Assembly: GCF_035440685.1 (NCBI RefSeq)
Contig: NZ_DAORMW010000022.1
Origin: Accumulibacter appositus
GTDB taxonomy: Bacteria > Pseudomonadota > Gammaproteobacteria > Burkholderiales > Rhodocyclaceae
Reading direction: 5' to 3' (one strand)
Length of the DNA: 64,000 bases
Notes under the pieces: model-generated
Told to the model about the DNA's origin: nothing
What the model saw: only the letters and a program-made list of their open reading frames with translations
Databases searched by the model: none
Position numbers and translations under genes: made by a program
In this document: positions 16,817 through 27,500 of the stretch, one piece after another
Layout of the letters: each line of letters opens with the position of its first letter
Numbering within the stretch: the first letter of the stretch is position 1

Positions 16817-19597
16817 TCAGGCACCTGCCTCGGTGCGGGTCAGCGCCAGGTCATACAAGGTGAGCAGCTTCTCGTCCTCTTGCAGCGTTTCCTCGGGTAG
16901 CTTGTTGGCGACGCTGATGATCGTCGTGTAGTCCTTGTTGGCCCATGCCGAACGGAAGCCGGTGCGCAGCACCTCAAGCCGAGACTCCTTGATCTTGCGG
17001 CCCGTGAATGCCTTGTAGATCTCGAACTCCTTGAGCAGCGCCTTCTCGCGCTTCTTCTCCAAGTCCTGGGCCTTGTTCGGGTCGGGCACGTACCAGCGGT
17101 CCTTGGCCTTGGCCACCAGCGCAGGGTTGCTCTTGTCTAGGCTGCGAAGATCCTTGTGGTTGGTAGAGAGGTAGCTGTGGATCTGGCTCGGCACATCCCC
17201 GTTTCCGTCGTACCGCAGGAAGTTGTCGTCCAGCAATTCATCCAACTCCGGGATGAGTTCCCCCTTCTTCCTGGCGGACCCAATTTGCGGAATGTATTCG
17301 TGAGCGACCTCAGCCCTTGTGGATGGTCGCCTGAGGAGGAAGCTGGTCAACCAATCAATAGCACTTCTCTCATCAGAAACAAACAAATCCGCTTGCTTAA
17401 CTTGCGGAATTCGGGATCGCGCCTTCTCGTACTCGACCGCTTGGTCTGGCAGAAAGGTCATTCCATCAATCATCTTGAAGCGTATGGCCAGTTCGGCGAT
17501 GAAATCAGGGCTGGAGAATGGAACCATTGCGCCATGACGGATGAACCACGCATCGAGGCGATCCTTGATTCGGCGTGCGTCGCGCTCGATATTGAAGACC
17601 AACTCGGGAAAATCGCCGCCTGTCACCTTCACCACAGGCAATTGCTTGAGATGTGTCTGAACAAAATCCCAAGCAGAGTCAGCAGTCGCACCATTTGCCG
17701 TAAAGCGACCTTCCAGCCCACCGTTCGGTTTGTACGCTGAGATGACAAGGTCTTGCTTCATGGCGGTGGCCGAGGTGACTTGGCGGTAGCTGCCTTGCAC
17801 CTTGTCCAGTGCTGTGACTTCGGCCACCACGAAGCCAGCTTGCTGCAAGGCCACCTGGATCGCATTCCACACGGCTGCCTTGCTATTGGAGAACACCACT
17901 GTCATCCAGCGACCAGGCTTGAGCACTCGGAAATACTCACTGAAGCACCGACGCATCAAGTGCTGATACTCGGGCAAAGCTTTCTTCTTGAATCTGTCGA
18001 CAATCGCTTCGGGTCCTGCGTCAGTGGTCACACGGTGCCAAGACTCCACAAGAAAGTTCAGATCCGCGTAATAGATGTTCTCCCCGAACGGTGGATCAGT
18101 GAAGATGTAGTCGATCGACCCATCTGCCAAAGGCAGCGAAGCGACGGAACCGGTAGTAGTAATACCTGCGCCCGCCGTGCGTGTACCGAAGGCCTGGAAT
18201 GTTTTCGCGAGTCGCCCAAGCTTCCCGTCAAGGATGTACCACGGGCTACACTCGGCGTGCTGCGAGGCAACGTAGTAAACGCCAGTCATGTATTGATTAA
18301 CTTGAGAAAACCCGGTGGGCCGGTACCTATTTAGCAGAGAGGCTGTCCAAAGTGCCTGCTCAACAAAAAACAGCAACATCTCCCGAACACGCGCATCGGT
18401 TTGAGTGGACGCCTTCCGCCAAAGCGCCGCCATTGAATGGAGAGCGCGTGGCAGGAAGAAATGGTGAATGTTCGTAATACCGGAATAGTCCATCCGTGCA
18501 CGCTCATGGGTCATATGCATCGGTGGAATTTCCATCGTTGGTACATCGATCGGCAGCGCCATCGAATCGATGCGATTGAGCACCTCAAGATCGTGCTTGT
18601 CAGGCGACTTTTGGTGTCGGCTCCCTGCGACCGAATAGATGATCAGCGAAGGTTGACGCTTGGGTGTTTGAAGGGTTTTTCCGGTCGCAGAGTCGACCGT
18701 TGCCGCGAACAGCCTCTCCATTTTTTTCTTCGTGAGTTCGGCCCCACAGTGGGGACACGGGAAGGAGTCCTTGACGCGCTTGCTTTCGTCGTCAAGTGCT
18801 TCATCGATGAAGTTGACTTCGCCGGCGCATTCTGGGCAGCTATATATCTGGCTCCAAACCGTGTATTCGATGCGTCCCTTTGTCTTGCCATCCTTGTGAA
18901 GCGTCTCATACATCCAACCAAGTTCCTGCTCGACTTCCTTGAGCAGTTGCTTTCCCGCATTTGCAAAGGCCTCCACGTCGAACGGCAGATTGTAGTTTGC
19001 TGCGATGAACGTCGCGGCAGGCGACAAGTCGTTGAGGATGACTCGACGTGAGCCCCACTTGGGCGCGGCCTTACCTTGCTTCTTCCACTCCATTTCCAGC
19101 TCGTGCCGGTAAGCGGTTGGCGCTGATCCGCACCACTGCGTCGCAACGCCTGTCATCCCAGAGCCGCTAAAGCCGTCGAGCACGATGTCGCCAGGCTCGG
19201 TATAGTGCAGGATGGACGGCACGATGGCCAGATGCGGCACCTTGGTGTGGTACGAGTGCGCCTTGTAGAGCGGGTCCGTTTTGCCAACAGACACGTCGAT
19301 CGTCTGCGGTTCGCGGTTGTACTTCACGCTGGGGTCATAGGGCTTGCCGTAGTGGCGCACGAACTCTTCGAGGAAGGGATTCGGACAGGCTGTGTAGTAA
19401 GGTGGATCAGACATTGCCAGGATGGCTTCGTCGGTACCTTGCGGGAACCCTTCTGTCTTGCGAAATGCGGGCTCTTTCAGCCTCTCAGCCAGCAGTTTGA
19501 GGAAGTGCTCACGCCGAGCTTGCTCGCTTGGGAATGTCTGACCAAGGCATTCGACAGGACTTGTTGAAGCCCCATGGTTCTGGAAAAAATCATTCAT
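16817..19597 (-). CDS. pglXI: PglX-type adenine DNA methyltransferase with zinc-ribbon insert (BREX type 3)
   Basis: 926 residues from the ATG at 19597, which overlaps the upstream stop by 8 nt. An early MSDPPYYTACPNPF segment (catalytic DPPY at 64-67) is followed by IVLDGFSGSGMTG (SAM-binding, 138-150), a permuted order seen in DUF1156-type adenine methylases. A zinc ribbon follows (CPECAGEV ... CPHCGAEL, four cysteines near 230-265), then a second YIFTDPPFGENIYYADLNF block near 500. It is the modification enzyme that marks host DNA in BREX. The far upstream start at 19633 would extend 12 residues into the previous gene and is less likely. Confidence 0.9.
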   Translation of the reverse strand: MNDFFQNHGASTSPVECLGQTFPSEQARREHFLKLLAERLKEPAFRKTEGFPQGTDEAILAMSDPPYYTACPNPFLEEFVRHYGKPYDPSVKYNREPQTIDVSVGKTDPLYKAHSYHTKVPHLAIVPSILHYTEPGDIVLDGFSGSGMTGVATQWCGSAPTAYRHELEMEWKKQGKAAPKWGSRRVILNDLSPAATFIAANYNLPFDVEAFANAGKQLLKEVEQELGWMYETLHKDGKTKGRIEYTVWSQIYSCPECAGEVNFIDEALDDESKRVKDSFPCPHCGAELTKKKMERLFAATVDSATGKTLQTPKRQPSLIIYSVAGSRHQKSPDKHDLEVLNRIDSMALPIDVPTMEIPPMHMTHERARMDYSGITNIHHFFLPRALHSMAALWRKASTQTDARVREMLLFFVEQALWTASLLNRYRPTGFSQVNQYMTGVYYVASQHAECSPWYILDGKLGRLAKTFQAFGTRTAGAGITTTGSVASLPLADGSIDYIFTDPPFGENIYYADLNFLVESWHRVTTDAGPEAIVDRFKKKALPEYQHLMRRCFSEYFRVLKPGRWMTVVFSNSKAAVWNAIQVALQQAGFVVAEVTALDKVQGSYRQVTSATAMKQDLVISAYKPNGGLEGRFTANGATADSAWDFVQTHLKQLPVVKVTGGDFPELVFNIERDARRIKDRLDAWFIRHGAMVPFSSPDFIAELAIRFKMIDGMTFLPDQAVEYEKARSRIPQVKQADLFVSDERSAIDWLTSFLLRRPSTRAEVAHEYIPQIGSARKKGELIPELDELLDDNFLRYDGNGDVPSQIHSYLSTNHKDLRSLDKSNPALVAKAKDRWYVPDPNKAQDLEKKREKALLKEFEIYKAFTGRKIKESRLEVLRTGFRSAWANKDYTTIISVANKLPEETLQEDEKLLTLYDLALTRTEAGA

Positions 19598-20924
19598 CCG
19601 GAGTGATCCCGCTAAGGTTGATCCGCCCAACATTGGCGGCGGCTGACTTTCTTGGTTTTACCGCGATGGCTATGGCCTTCCCGGTCTCAATGGTTTGACG
19701 AATCGCTTCTTTAAGAACATCGGACTGACTGGGGGTGGTACCCACCCAAGCCTTGGAAACAATCGCCGTGAAGGAAGAGTTATCGAAATGGCGGCCAGCG
19801 TTTTCAAAAGTTACGCGCAGTCCGCCACGCGATCCTCGGGTTCCTGGGCTCTGGGTCAGCAGCTTCCAGTAATCGAGCGGCAGGTACATCCCTGGTACCA
19901 GCCCGACGTCATCCGGGTTGAAAACCAGCCGAGAACACAATTTCAGAAAGAACGGGTTCTCCGTCAGGCGGAAGCCATCATGAACGGAATTGGCCGGACA
20001 GGCTTGGATAGCTGCCAGCAGCGCATCCATGCGATCAATTTCACCGGGTAGATTTCTATCGCTTAATGGTCGAAATTCTGACTTGCCGTCTGAGCCTTTT
20101 CCCATCGCTTTGTACTGAACCATGACAAAGCTTTGAAAAGTCTCATTGAAGTAAATGAGGTCCGTACCGGTCTGCTCTTCCAGTGGGAGACGATTGGCAA
20201 GGATGACGGTGAGTCGCTCCGCCGTCGCAGCTGATTCGAATACCGCCGCGCTGTAAGGGTAGGTTTTGATGATGTCAAAACCGGGCAGATTCATTAGGTC
20301 GTGAATCACCATCGGGTCTTCACGCAGCCGGGCGCTGGGCAATCCGTCAAGGAAGGACACCGGTGTGTCTTCGGGTGGTGACCACTCTTGAATGGGGTCG
20401 CGGCTTAAACCTGCAACCGACAGTGCCGTGAGCACGGCTTCTTTCTGTTGTGCCAGGTTGTCTTTGGTCTTGGGAGAAAGCCGTTGAAGGCGCTCTGTTC
20501 GGGCGTGGCTAAACCGCTCCAGCAACGAGCTGGCCTGAGGTGCGAGTTGCCGAATGATCTCGATGACAGCGGCAAATCCCTTGTCAGTCAGGAGACCACC
20601 TGAATCGAGACGCCTTCGCACGGATGCGGCATTGCGTTTTGGCAGGCGATTGATGATTCGCTGAACCGACAAAGGCTCTGAAAGCTTTTCAACCCGATCG
20701 AGGTTCAATCGGCTCAGCCCTGTCCCGGCACGTGTACCCCGTCGCCCCAGGCCAAGGTGGGTAACCTTGCGCGCACTGATGACGATGCAGACTAACGGCA
20801 GGTTTCGACTGTGCTGAAAGTCCGCCACTGGCTCGGCAAACGACCGCTCTTCCTCGACGCATTCGAGGAATGCCGCCATCCGGTCTTTAGATAGCAGTGC
20901 GGCGAAGCCGCTTGCCTTTGCCAT
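19590..20924 (-). CDS. putative PD-(D/E)XK nuclease, third gene of the SIR2-HerA insert
   Basis: 444 residues starting immediately after the herA stop with no gap. No database family is recalled. Near the middle is a pattern fitting a PD-(D/E)XK active site: Glu230 (AVFESA), Asp255 in TGTDLIYFNE and Q270-Y-K272 in SFVMVQYKA, with beta-strand-like residues around them. Upstream it is helical and basic (residues about 60-160). Because it is fused in transcription to the SIR2 and HerA genes and not part of canonical BREX type 3, I infer that it belongs to that insert. It could instead be a BREX accessory nuclease. Confidence 0.55.
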   Translation of the reverse strand: MAKASGFAALLSKDRMAAFLECVEEERSFAEPVADFQHSRNLPLVCIVISARKVTHLGLGRRGTRAGTGLSRLNLDRVEKLSEPLSVQRIINRLPKRNAASVRRRLDSGGLLTDKGFAAVIEIIRQLAPQASSLLERFSHARTERLQRLSPKTKDNLAQQKEAVLTALSVAGLSRDPIQEWSPPEDTPVSFLDGLPSARLREDPMVIHDLMNLPGFDIIKTYPYSAAVFESAATAERLTVILANRLPLEEQTGTDLIYFNETFQSFVMVQYKAMGKGSDGKSEFRPLSDRNLPGEIDRMDALLAAIQACPANSVHDGFRLTENPFFLKLCSRLVFNPDDVGLVPGMYLPLDYWKLLTQSPGTRGSRGGLRVTFENAGRHFDNSSFTAIVSKAWVGTTPSQSDVLKEAIRQTIETGKAIAIAVKPRKSAAANVGRINLSGITPDE

Positions 20925-23057
20925 CTAGCGAGCCACTCCCTTGTCTGTGGCGTCACTGTCTTGGACAGACGCTATTTGTTGCCAGTCATCCGCAATTGCC
21001 TTCCAATCCACGCTGCGCGGAATGGCTTCTATCTCGCCTATTTCGTTCTCTTGCTTACCCGACCACACCGCCCAGAAGTCCGGGTCGTCGGATTTTGGCC
21101 GCTGGCCCTCAGGCAAGGCATTCATCTGCACCAGCACTGGTAATTCCGAGGCCCAACCCAACAGGATGGCGTGGCGTGAGGGTAGCGAGGGAAGATCGCG
21201 CAGCAGACCACGCAGGTTGTCGGGGACCAGCTTATGCACCAACTCTTGATCGCGGTCGTTGCTGATGCGGTGAAGTAGGTAACTGTTGCACTGGGACAGC
21301 ACTGTGGGCGACAGCTCGCTGGGACGTTGGGATGACAACACCAAACCCAGTCCGAACTTGCGCCCTTCGCGGGCGATTTTCTCGAATACCTGGCAACAAA
21401 TGGCGGCTGAGTTCTGATTCTCAGCATCGTCCTGGTAGCGCTTGATAAAGGTGTGCGCTTCTTCCATCACCAGAACGGTGGGCAGCGTTTTACCGTGGTT
21501 GAGCCCGCGATAGCGCTGCAAGGCTTCCAGAGTCATGCGGGCGATGACAGCGGTGACGATATGCACCACTTCGACAGGTACCAGTGAAAGGTCGATGACG
21601 GTCACTGTGCCGTTGGACGCTTGGTTGTCGCCGATGGTGTTGGCCAACCAGTCATGCAAACTTACTTGATCCGAACCTGTAGTAATTCGGCTGATCCTTG
21701 TGTCCGACAACATAGTGCGGATACGCATGATCAGGTAATCGAAGAACTGTGCGTTGTTTTCCTGATTAGCCAAACTCTCCAAGTGATCCGCAAATTGCGC
21801 ACCATTAAAGCGCAGGGGCGCATCTTCATTTGGGCCAGCCTGGTAGACGATGCCACCAATGCTATTCAGATAGCCTTGAAAATTTGATATGACGATTTCC
21901 ACTGCTGTAGCAGGAAAATCGTTATACCCGGTCTGTCCATTCTGCTTTCGGAAAGTCTGCTGAGGCCGGTTGAGTAATGCCTGTATTTGATCGCGCAGGT
22001 ACTCTATGTTCGTACGGTGATCAGAGAACTCGCGTGAAAACGCCTCCAGATCCTCTATGAATATGGGGAGCTTGGGTCCAAACTTCCAGCCTTCATAGGT
22101 TTCGCCGTTCCTGACTTGAGCTTTAAGCGTAATCAGTATCGAGCTAATTTTCCTTCGTAATATAAAAGCCGGATCTTCTGCGAGGTCAGCGCCACTGCGC
22201 ATCTCGCGCAGAGCTCGCCGAAGCAGGGGTCGTTGAGCACGTTCGCTGGCCTGTGTAAACGCGCTCCACTCTGCGCTGTTCCAAAACCAGAGCGGCACCT
22301 GTAGCTGCTCGATGCCGCTATCTGGTTTCGGTTCGACAGCGAACACACGTACCTTGCCCAGTCCATCAAACGCCTTCGAGTACTCGCCATTGGGATCGAG
22401 CACAATAAAGCGGGCGTTGGGATCGGTGCCGCCACGTGCTTTGCAGGCTTCTTCCATCGACCAGCGAATCAAGCCAGCAACCGAACAAGATTTTCCGCTG
22501 CCGGTATTACCCAGCACGGCCAGATGACGACCGAACAGGCGATCGGGGTCGATCTTGACTTCGGCATTGGCCGCCAGCGGACTGACGCCGATTTTTACCC
22601 GGCGGTTTTCGCCGGATTCGACGATGGCGCGCAGCTGGGTTTGGGTGGGCAGCAGTACGGGGTCGCCGACCGTGGGATAGGCTTCCACACCGCGCTGGAA
22701 TGTGTAGCGTTCCTTTCCCTGATGCTCGCCTTCGTAGCACAGACCGCCCAATGGGTTGAGGCTCATCTTGCGTAGCGGGTAGGGCAAATCGACCAGACCG
22801 AAATCCTGCATGCCCTTGCGCTTGGGGTACTGGGATCGCTCGATGGTGATCCACTCTACCTGGGCGACCAGATAGCCTGCATCACTGGGTACCAGCACAT
22901 AGCCATTGATACGCGGAAACGGCCGTGGTGTACCGGTATTCATCGCGAGGTTGTCGGGCGCTTCGATGTCCAGCAGCACCTTGATTTCGTCAGGAGAGAC
23001 AAAGTCGATGCTGCCGATGCGCAGTGAGTCGGCGTAGGCCAGGGGCGAGAAGCTCAT
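20925..23057 (-). CDS. herA: HerA-type DNA translocase ATPase (DUF87)
   Basis: 710 residues; the ATG overlaps the SIR2 stop (ATGA). An N-terminal beta-rich HAS-barrel-like region (about 1-160) precedes the ATPase core: HLAVLGNTGSGKSCSVAGL (Walker A 183-190) and TVLVMEEAHTFIKRY (Walker B 528-535). Later come GLVLSSQRPSELSPTVLSQCNSYLLHRISNDRD (sensor and Arg-finger region), all typical of HerA/FtsK-like hexamers. HerA proteins paired with SIR2 form phage-defence complexes in which HerA assembles the effector. Here it sits inside a BREX operon between brxC and pglX. Confidence 0.9.
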   Translation of the reverse strand: MSFSPLAYADSLRIGSIDFVSPDEIKVLLDIEAPDNLAMNTGTPRPFPRINGYVLVPSDAGYLVAQVEWITIERSQYPKRKGMQDFGLVDLPYPLRKMSLNPLGGLCYEGEHQGKERYTFQRGVEAYPTVGDPVLLPTQTQLRAIVESGENRRVKIGVSPLAANAEVKIDPDRLFGRHLAVLGNTGSGKSCSVAGLIRWSMEEACKARGGTDPNARFIVLDPNGEYSKAFDGLGKVRVFAVEPKPDSGIEQLQVPLWFWNSAEWSAFTQASERAQRPLLRRALREMRSGADLAEDPAFILRRKISSILITLKAQVRNGETYEGWKFGPKLPIFIEDLEAFSREFSDHRTNIEYLRDQIQALLNRPQQTFRKQNGQTGYNDFPATAVEIVISNFQGYLNSIGGIVYQAGPNEDAPLRFNGAQFADHLESLANQENNAQFFDYLIMRIRTMLSDTRISRITTGSDQVSLHDWLANTIGDNQASNGTVTVIDLSLVPVEVVHIVTAVIARMTLEALQRYRGLNHGKTLPTVLVMEEAHTFIKRYQDDAENQNSAAICCQVFEKIAREGRKFGLGLVLSSQRPSELSPTVLSQCNSYLLHRISNDRDQELVHKLVPDNLRGLLRDLPSLPSRHAILLGWASELPVLVQMNALPEGQRPKSDDPDFWAVWSGKQENEIGEIEAIPRSVDWKAIADDWQQIASVQDSDATDKGVAR

Positions 23058-24424
23058 AGCAGGTCCGCCGCGTCAAAATTGCCATCGGGTTTTCCTGCTG
23101 CCGGGGCCGAATGGGCTTCGGTACCGTAACGCTGCTTGAGCAGCTCGCTCATGCGGAAGGTGGTTTTGTCAATTGCAGCTTTGGGCAGAAAGCTTTCGGT
23201 CAGCGTTTGCAAATCGGCCAGCGCCGGGCCGATCAGTAGGCTGATCTGCGAAGGTCGTCCTAGCTCTTGGTAGGTTTGCATAATGCGGCCGAGCGGATCG
23301 TCATAGGCAATCACCACCAGATGGGTGGACGGAACCGTGAGCATGTCGCGGATGACGCGGTTAATGTGTTCGTCGCCAAAGCTGTAGCCGTAGGTAATCA
23401 GCGTGCTGTTGGGACGGCACACGGCTGCGGCGAGATCACGGAACAGCTCCACGTAGGGGTAGTCCGAGGTTTCCCGATCCTTGGATGCATTGGGGTAGAT
23501 CATCAGCTTGTGGGCGCTGGCATCTTCCAGTCCGGGTGTCTTCAGGTAGGGCTCGACTTCATCCGCGCCAAAAGGCAATCCGATACGGCGGATGTCTCTA
23601 TCAGCCTGCACCCAGTCCACCGAACCATGCAGCTTGGTAAAGCGGGCAACCCCTTCCAGATAGCGCGGTTCGCCACGAATGCCCGGCGGGTTGTAGTGCA
23701 TGTCTAGATCCAGCCGCGACGAGCGAAAGATTGGCATGAGGTTTCCGAGGAAGCGGTCCAGCAGATGCAACCCGGCCAGTTCGGCCCCGGCTTCGATCAG
23801 GCGGTCGTAGTTGGTGGTGAATATGTTCAACCGGTCCCTTACGCCGGTGCGGCTGGCGAAGCTCATCAGGAAGGTGACCAGCACATTGAAAGCTTGCTCG
23901 CGCTTGTAAGCACCTGAACTGGCAATGCCGGCTTCGCTTTCGAGAATGGACTTCGAGAAAGTTTCCAGCGTGCTGGTCAGCTCGGTGCGCAGCGTTTCAG
24001 CTTCTGTTGTCTTGCCCAGTATCTCCAGCCCGCGCAGCAATTCGTTGGCAGCGCGGAGCTGGTCTTCCAGATTGCCTGCTTCTCGACCTGCTTTTTGGGC
24101 GGCTTCTTTCGCTGCATTCTCGATCTCGTCCTTATAGCTAGTCAGGGTTGCCTCGCTCATTCCAGCGGCTGGCTTGCCTGTCGCCAGTCGGTGTACCGCA
24201 TGGGTCAACCCCGAGCCTGCCAGCAGCGAAAGATGCTCCGATTGGAATAAGGCGGTCAGCCATGGCTCGACACGGCCGCGTAGTTCCTTGGTGCCGAATG
24301 TTTGGCCCTGGGTTAGCCAGGAGGTTTCCGTGCCTTCGCAGAGCTTGAACTTGCCATCATTCTTGGCGGTAGCTTCGAAGCAGACAGGCGCGTGGTCGTC
24401 CCTGACTTTCAATGTGTTGCTCAT
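23054..24424 (-). CDS. SIR2-domain NADase-like effector
   Basis: 456 residues. SIR2 Rossmann motifs are complete: LAGSGLT (69-74, NAD-binding loop), FTTNYDRLIE (202-211, TxNYD), FTKLHGSVDW (262-271, with the His used for NAD cleavage) and TYGYSFGDEHINRVI (344-358). A charged helical insertion occupies about 90-175. SIR2 effectors of this type deplete NAD+ on infection, and with HerA they make a known two-gene defence pair. The start follows an AAGGAGCAAAGCC ribosome-binding site. It lies about 105 nt after brxC, the only large gap in the operon, and that gap holds a gene scar. Confidence 0.9.
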   Translation of the reverse strand: MSNTLKVRDDHAPVCFEATAKNDGKFKLCEGTETSWLTQGQTFGTKELRGRVEPWLTALFQSEHLSLLAGSGLTHAVHRLATGKPAAGMSEATLTSYKDEIENAAKEAAQKAGREAGNLEDQLRAANELLRGLEILGKTTEAETLRTELTSTLETFSKSILESEAGIASSGAYKREQAFNVLVTFLMSFASRTGVRDRLNIFTTNYDRLIEAGAELAGLHLLDRFLGNLMPIFRSSRLDLDMHYNPPGIRGEPRYLEGVARFTKLHGSVDWVQADRDIRRIGLPFGADEVEPYLKTPGLEDASAHKLMIYPNASKDRETSDYPYVELFRDLAAAVCRPNSTLITYGYSFGDEHINRVIRDMLTVPSTHLVVIAYDDPLGRIMQTYQELGRPSQISLLIGPALADLQTLTESFLPKAAIDKTTFRMSELLKQRYGTEAHSAPAAGKPDGNFDAADLL

Positions 24425-24451
24425 GGCTTTGCTCCTTATTCTTTTGCTCGG

Positions 24452-24526
24452 TCAGGCATGTAATGCGCGCGGGATGCCAATGTCTTCGCCAACCGCCAGA
24501 ATGGCCAAGAGCTCGTTTTCAGTCAT
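24452..24526 (-). pseudogene. N-terminal remnant of an AlbA_2/Schlafen-like ATPase gene
   Basis: A 24-codon frame (MTENELLAILAVGEDIGIPR ...) whose ATG lies just after the brxC stop, at the spacing expected for the next operon gene. The first 15 residues match the usual beginning of AlbA_2 (Schlafen-type) proteins, 'M(T/N)..ELL.LLA.GED...QFK'. It then diverges after GED and stops. I infer that it is the stump of a gene replaced by the SIR2-HerA insert. It is short, so chance similarity is possible. Confidence 0.35.
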
Positions 24527-24530
24527 GGGC

Positions 24531-27500
24531 TCACTCGATCACAAAGCGCAGCTTGGTCGAGTCCTTGCCCTTGCAGCGATCGTTCAGGAACGTATCGAAG
24601 CGGCTGCGCAGCTCGTCTGGCTTGGCGGGCGAGCCGCCTTGAAGCAAAGCTTGCCTAAGCTCATCACTCTTGACGCCGATCTTCTCCAGTCCCGACAGCG
24701 CTTCTTGCGCGGCGTTGGCGAACTCGGTGGTCATTGGTTCGGGAAGCTTGCGTGAGGTGAGGAAGCCGTCGATCAGCTTCTTGCTGGCCGCCGGCAGCAA
24801 GCCCAGGCTGTCTTGAGTGAACGGGTCTTCCAGGTTCTCCAGCAGGGTTTGTTGCCAGTTGGCCTGCAACTGGTCCAGGTCTTCGTCCAACTTGTGCAGT
24901 CGGTTGGCGGCCGGAATCAGCTCCATCTGCTCAGCGGATGGGCGGAACTGGCAGTGCGGGCACACCGCCGCCGTCATCAGCGTGGGTTCGTCCAGCGACG
25001 AGCAGCTCTTCAAGCCGTTCAGCGACTCTTCAAACGCCGTGAGCTGGCTCGTAGGCATCAGCGACACGCCGGCCAGAATGCGCAGGCCGAGCAGGCGGTC
25101 GTCCCTGCGCAGCCCATTGCGTGCCTTGTCTTCGGCCACACCCAGACGCGCCTTGCTGTGGCTGGCGATGTAGGCGGTGATGTAGTCCTTCTTGAGCTGG
25201 TTGAGCGTCTGCCGGTACTCGCCGGCGTGCTCGGCCGTGCGGTCCAGACTGAACTTGGCTTGCAGGGCCTTCCGAGCAGCCTCGGCTTGCTTCACCCATG
25301 CGTGCTCGGGGGGCAGCACCATCTCGGCCTGGGAGAGGTACGACGCCGTGCCACCCAACTCCGCCACCAGTTCGAGCAGGCGCTCGACGGCTGCCAGAAC
25401 CTCCAGATTTTTCTTCTGGCCGTCGATGTCTTCTTGCGTGACGCGCAGGTTCTTGAGCTTGCCGACGGTGTTGTACGGCGTCAGCGACTCGGTGAACTTC
25501 TTCAACGCGTCCAGCCGGACGTGCCAGTCTTTGGCTTCTTCCTCGCGCAGCAGGTTCTGGCCCCAGAAGCTGAGCTTTCCTTGCTGCAGATCGGATCCCG
25601 CCTTGAGCACACGCGGCACCAGCGCGCTGACTTTGTCTTGCAGTTTGATCACCGGCTCGGTGTCGCCCTGGCTGGCCTTCTGCGCCAGGCCAGACGGCAG
25701 ATCAAACAGCTCGAACAGGGCGCGCAGCACTGCAAGGTTGATCTCTTTCGGTGCCTCGACGTGCTTGAACTGCTTGAGCTCGTCGATCGAGCGTTCCGCG
25801 AGCTGCACCAGCTTGCCGGAGTCGACCTTGTCGCCAGTAATCGACATCACCAGGTCGCCGGAATAGACCAGGCCACCCAGCACGGTGACCAGCAGATCCG
25901 GCTCCAGGCGGTACTTGATCGGCGCGAAATACTCGACGTCCGAGGTGCCAGAGAGCAGTTCGCTGCGGTTGAGCACCTGCCCGTGGCCCTTGGCCTTGAG
26001 CCGGGTCAGCACCTCTAGCGCGTAGCGGGACTTGGCCGGATCCACCCGGTCGCCATCGAGAAGCTCCAGCGCATCCAGCACGGCGACAGCGTCCTTGGTG
26101 CGGTTGCCACCGGCGAGTGCACGCAGTGCATTGCCAACGAGCTGCTTGCGGTTGGCTTCGGTAACCAGCACCGAGAAGGTAGGGTACTCGGGCGACAGGT
26201 CCACAAAGCGCTGGCCCAGCACCAAGCCTGAGATGACGTTCACGACATCGCGGAAGTTGATGCGCTCGTCCGTGCCCAGCCGCGCACGGTCGCGCAGGGA
26301 CACGCCCTTGGACCACTCCTGCAGGTTCTTCTTCTTGCCTTGGTAGGTGACTTCGAAGGCAGTCATCTGCTTTTCCTGCAGCCACTTGCTCATGGCTCGC
26401 AGGAAGTCTTGCGCCTTGGAGAGGTAGATGGCCTTGGCACCGCCGCTGGCGGTCGATGCCAGATCCAGCGCTGCAGCGTAGGAGGACAGATGGCGTTTGA
26501 GGTCGTCGTCCAGGCCCGTGAGCCGGAAGAAGACTTCGTCCGACAGGCTGTTGTCGGTGAACTTCGGCTTGTCGAACGGCTGGATGAAGTAGACGTAGAA
26601 GTCCCGCTCGGGCTGCGCCGTGGGGCGGTCGTTCGGGGCGCCGAAAAACAGGTAGCCCATGCGTTCGACACGACGCTCCTGCCACTCGAGCTGGTACTGC
26701 CAGATCTGGAAGCCGGGGTAACGCAGGTCGTCGCTGCATTCCATCAGTGCCTTGACGGCGCTGTAGTAGGCCCGGTCGAGCGCATCGTCGGACAGGGCTT
26801 CGGCGCGCTTTTCGATCTGCGCGTCGTAGTCGATGTCTTTCTTGAGGTCGAGGTAGTACTGCTCCGTGTCTGGCGCCTTGGAGATGAACTGCCCGTTGAC
26901 GGTCTTGAGCACTTCCCGCATCACGGTCTGCACCATCGACAGCAGGTTTTCGGCGGGCTCACCGGGCATGTCTTCGACGCCCGGCTGAAACAGGCATAGG
27001 GCGTCGCGCAGCTCGGCGGCGGTGGGGCCGATCGGAATGTGGATGTCGCCACCCGTGGTCAGGCGGTGAACGGCCAGCGCGTTGATGACGCGCATCGCCA
27101 TTGCCTTGTAGGTCGGGCGCGTGAAGGCCTGCTGCACGCGCGACTCCAGCACCTCGGAGACGCGCATGACTTCCTTGATGTTGGGGTCGGCGCGCAGGAC
27201 CGAGTTGGTCTTGATGGTCTGCCAGAAGCTCTCATAGCTGATGAACAGCGGCCGGTCGGTGGGCACGTCCTGGTCAATGATCGCCAGCATGGCGGCCTCG
27301 ATGGTCTTGAGTGCGCCGCGCTTCTCGGTGAAGTGGATCTGCTCGAAGGTCTTGAGGTAGTCCGGGTGGACCGGGAACAGCCGAACGTATTCGTCCATGC
27401 GCTCGTTCATGGAGCCGTAGAACTTGGCGAACGGCGTGAGGTATTCGCGGATCTTGTTCTGCTGGTCGGCGGTCTTCTTGAGCAGACGCGCCGAGACGAC

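Noticed and set aside
13977..19597. DISARM system (methylase plus SNF2 helicase)
   Set aside because: The helicase-methylase pair is embedded with brxF, brxC, pglZ and brxA in BREX type 3 order; DISARM DrmA/B/C genes are absent.
24813..26018. 401-aa plus-strand open frame
   Set aside because: Antisense to brxC, Gln/Leu/His-rich composition typical of a mirrored GC-rich gene, no ribosome-binding site.
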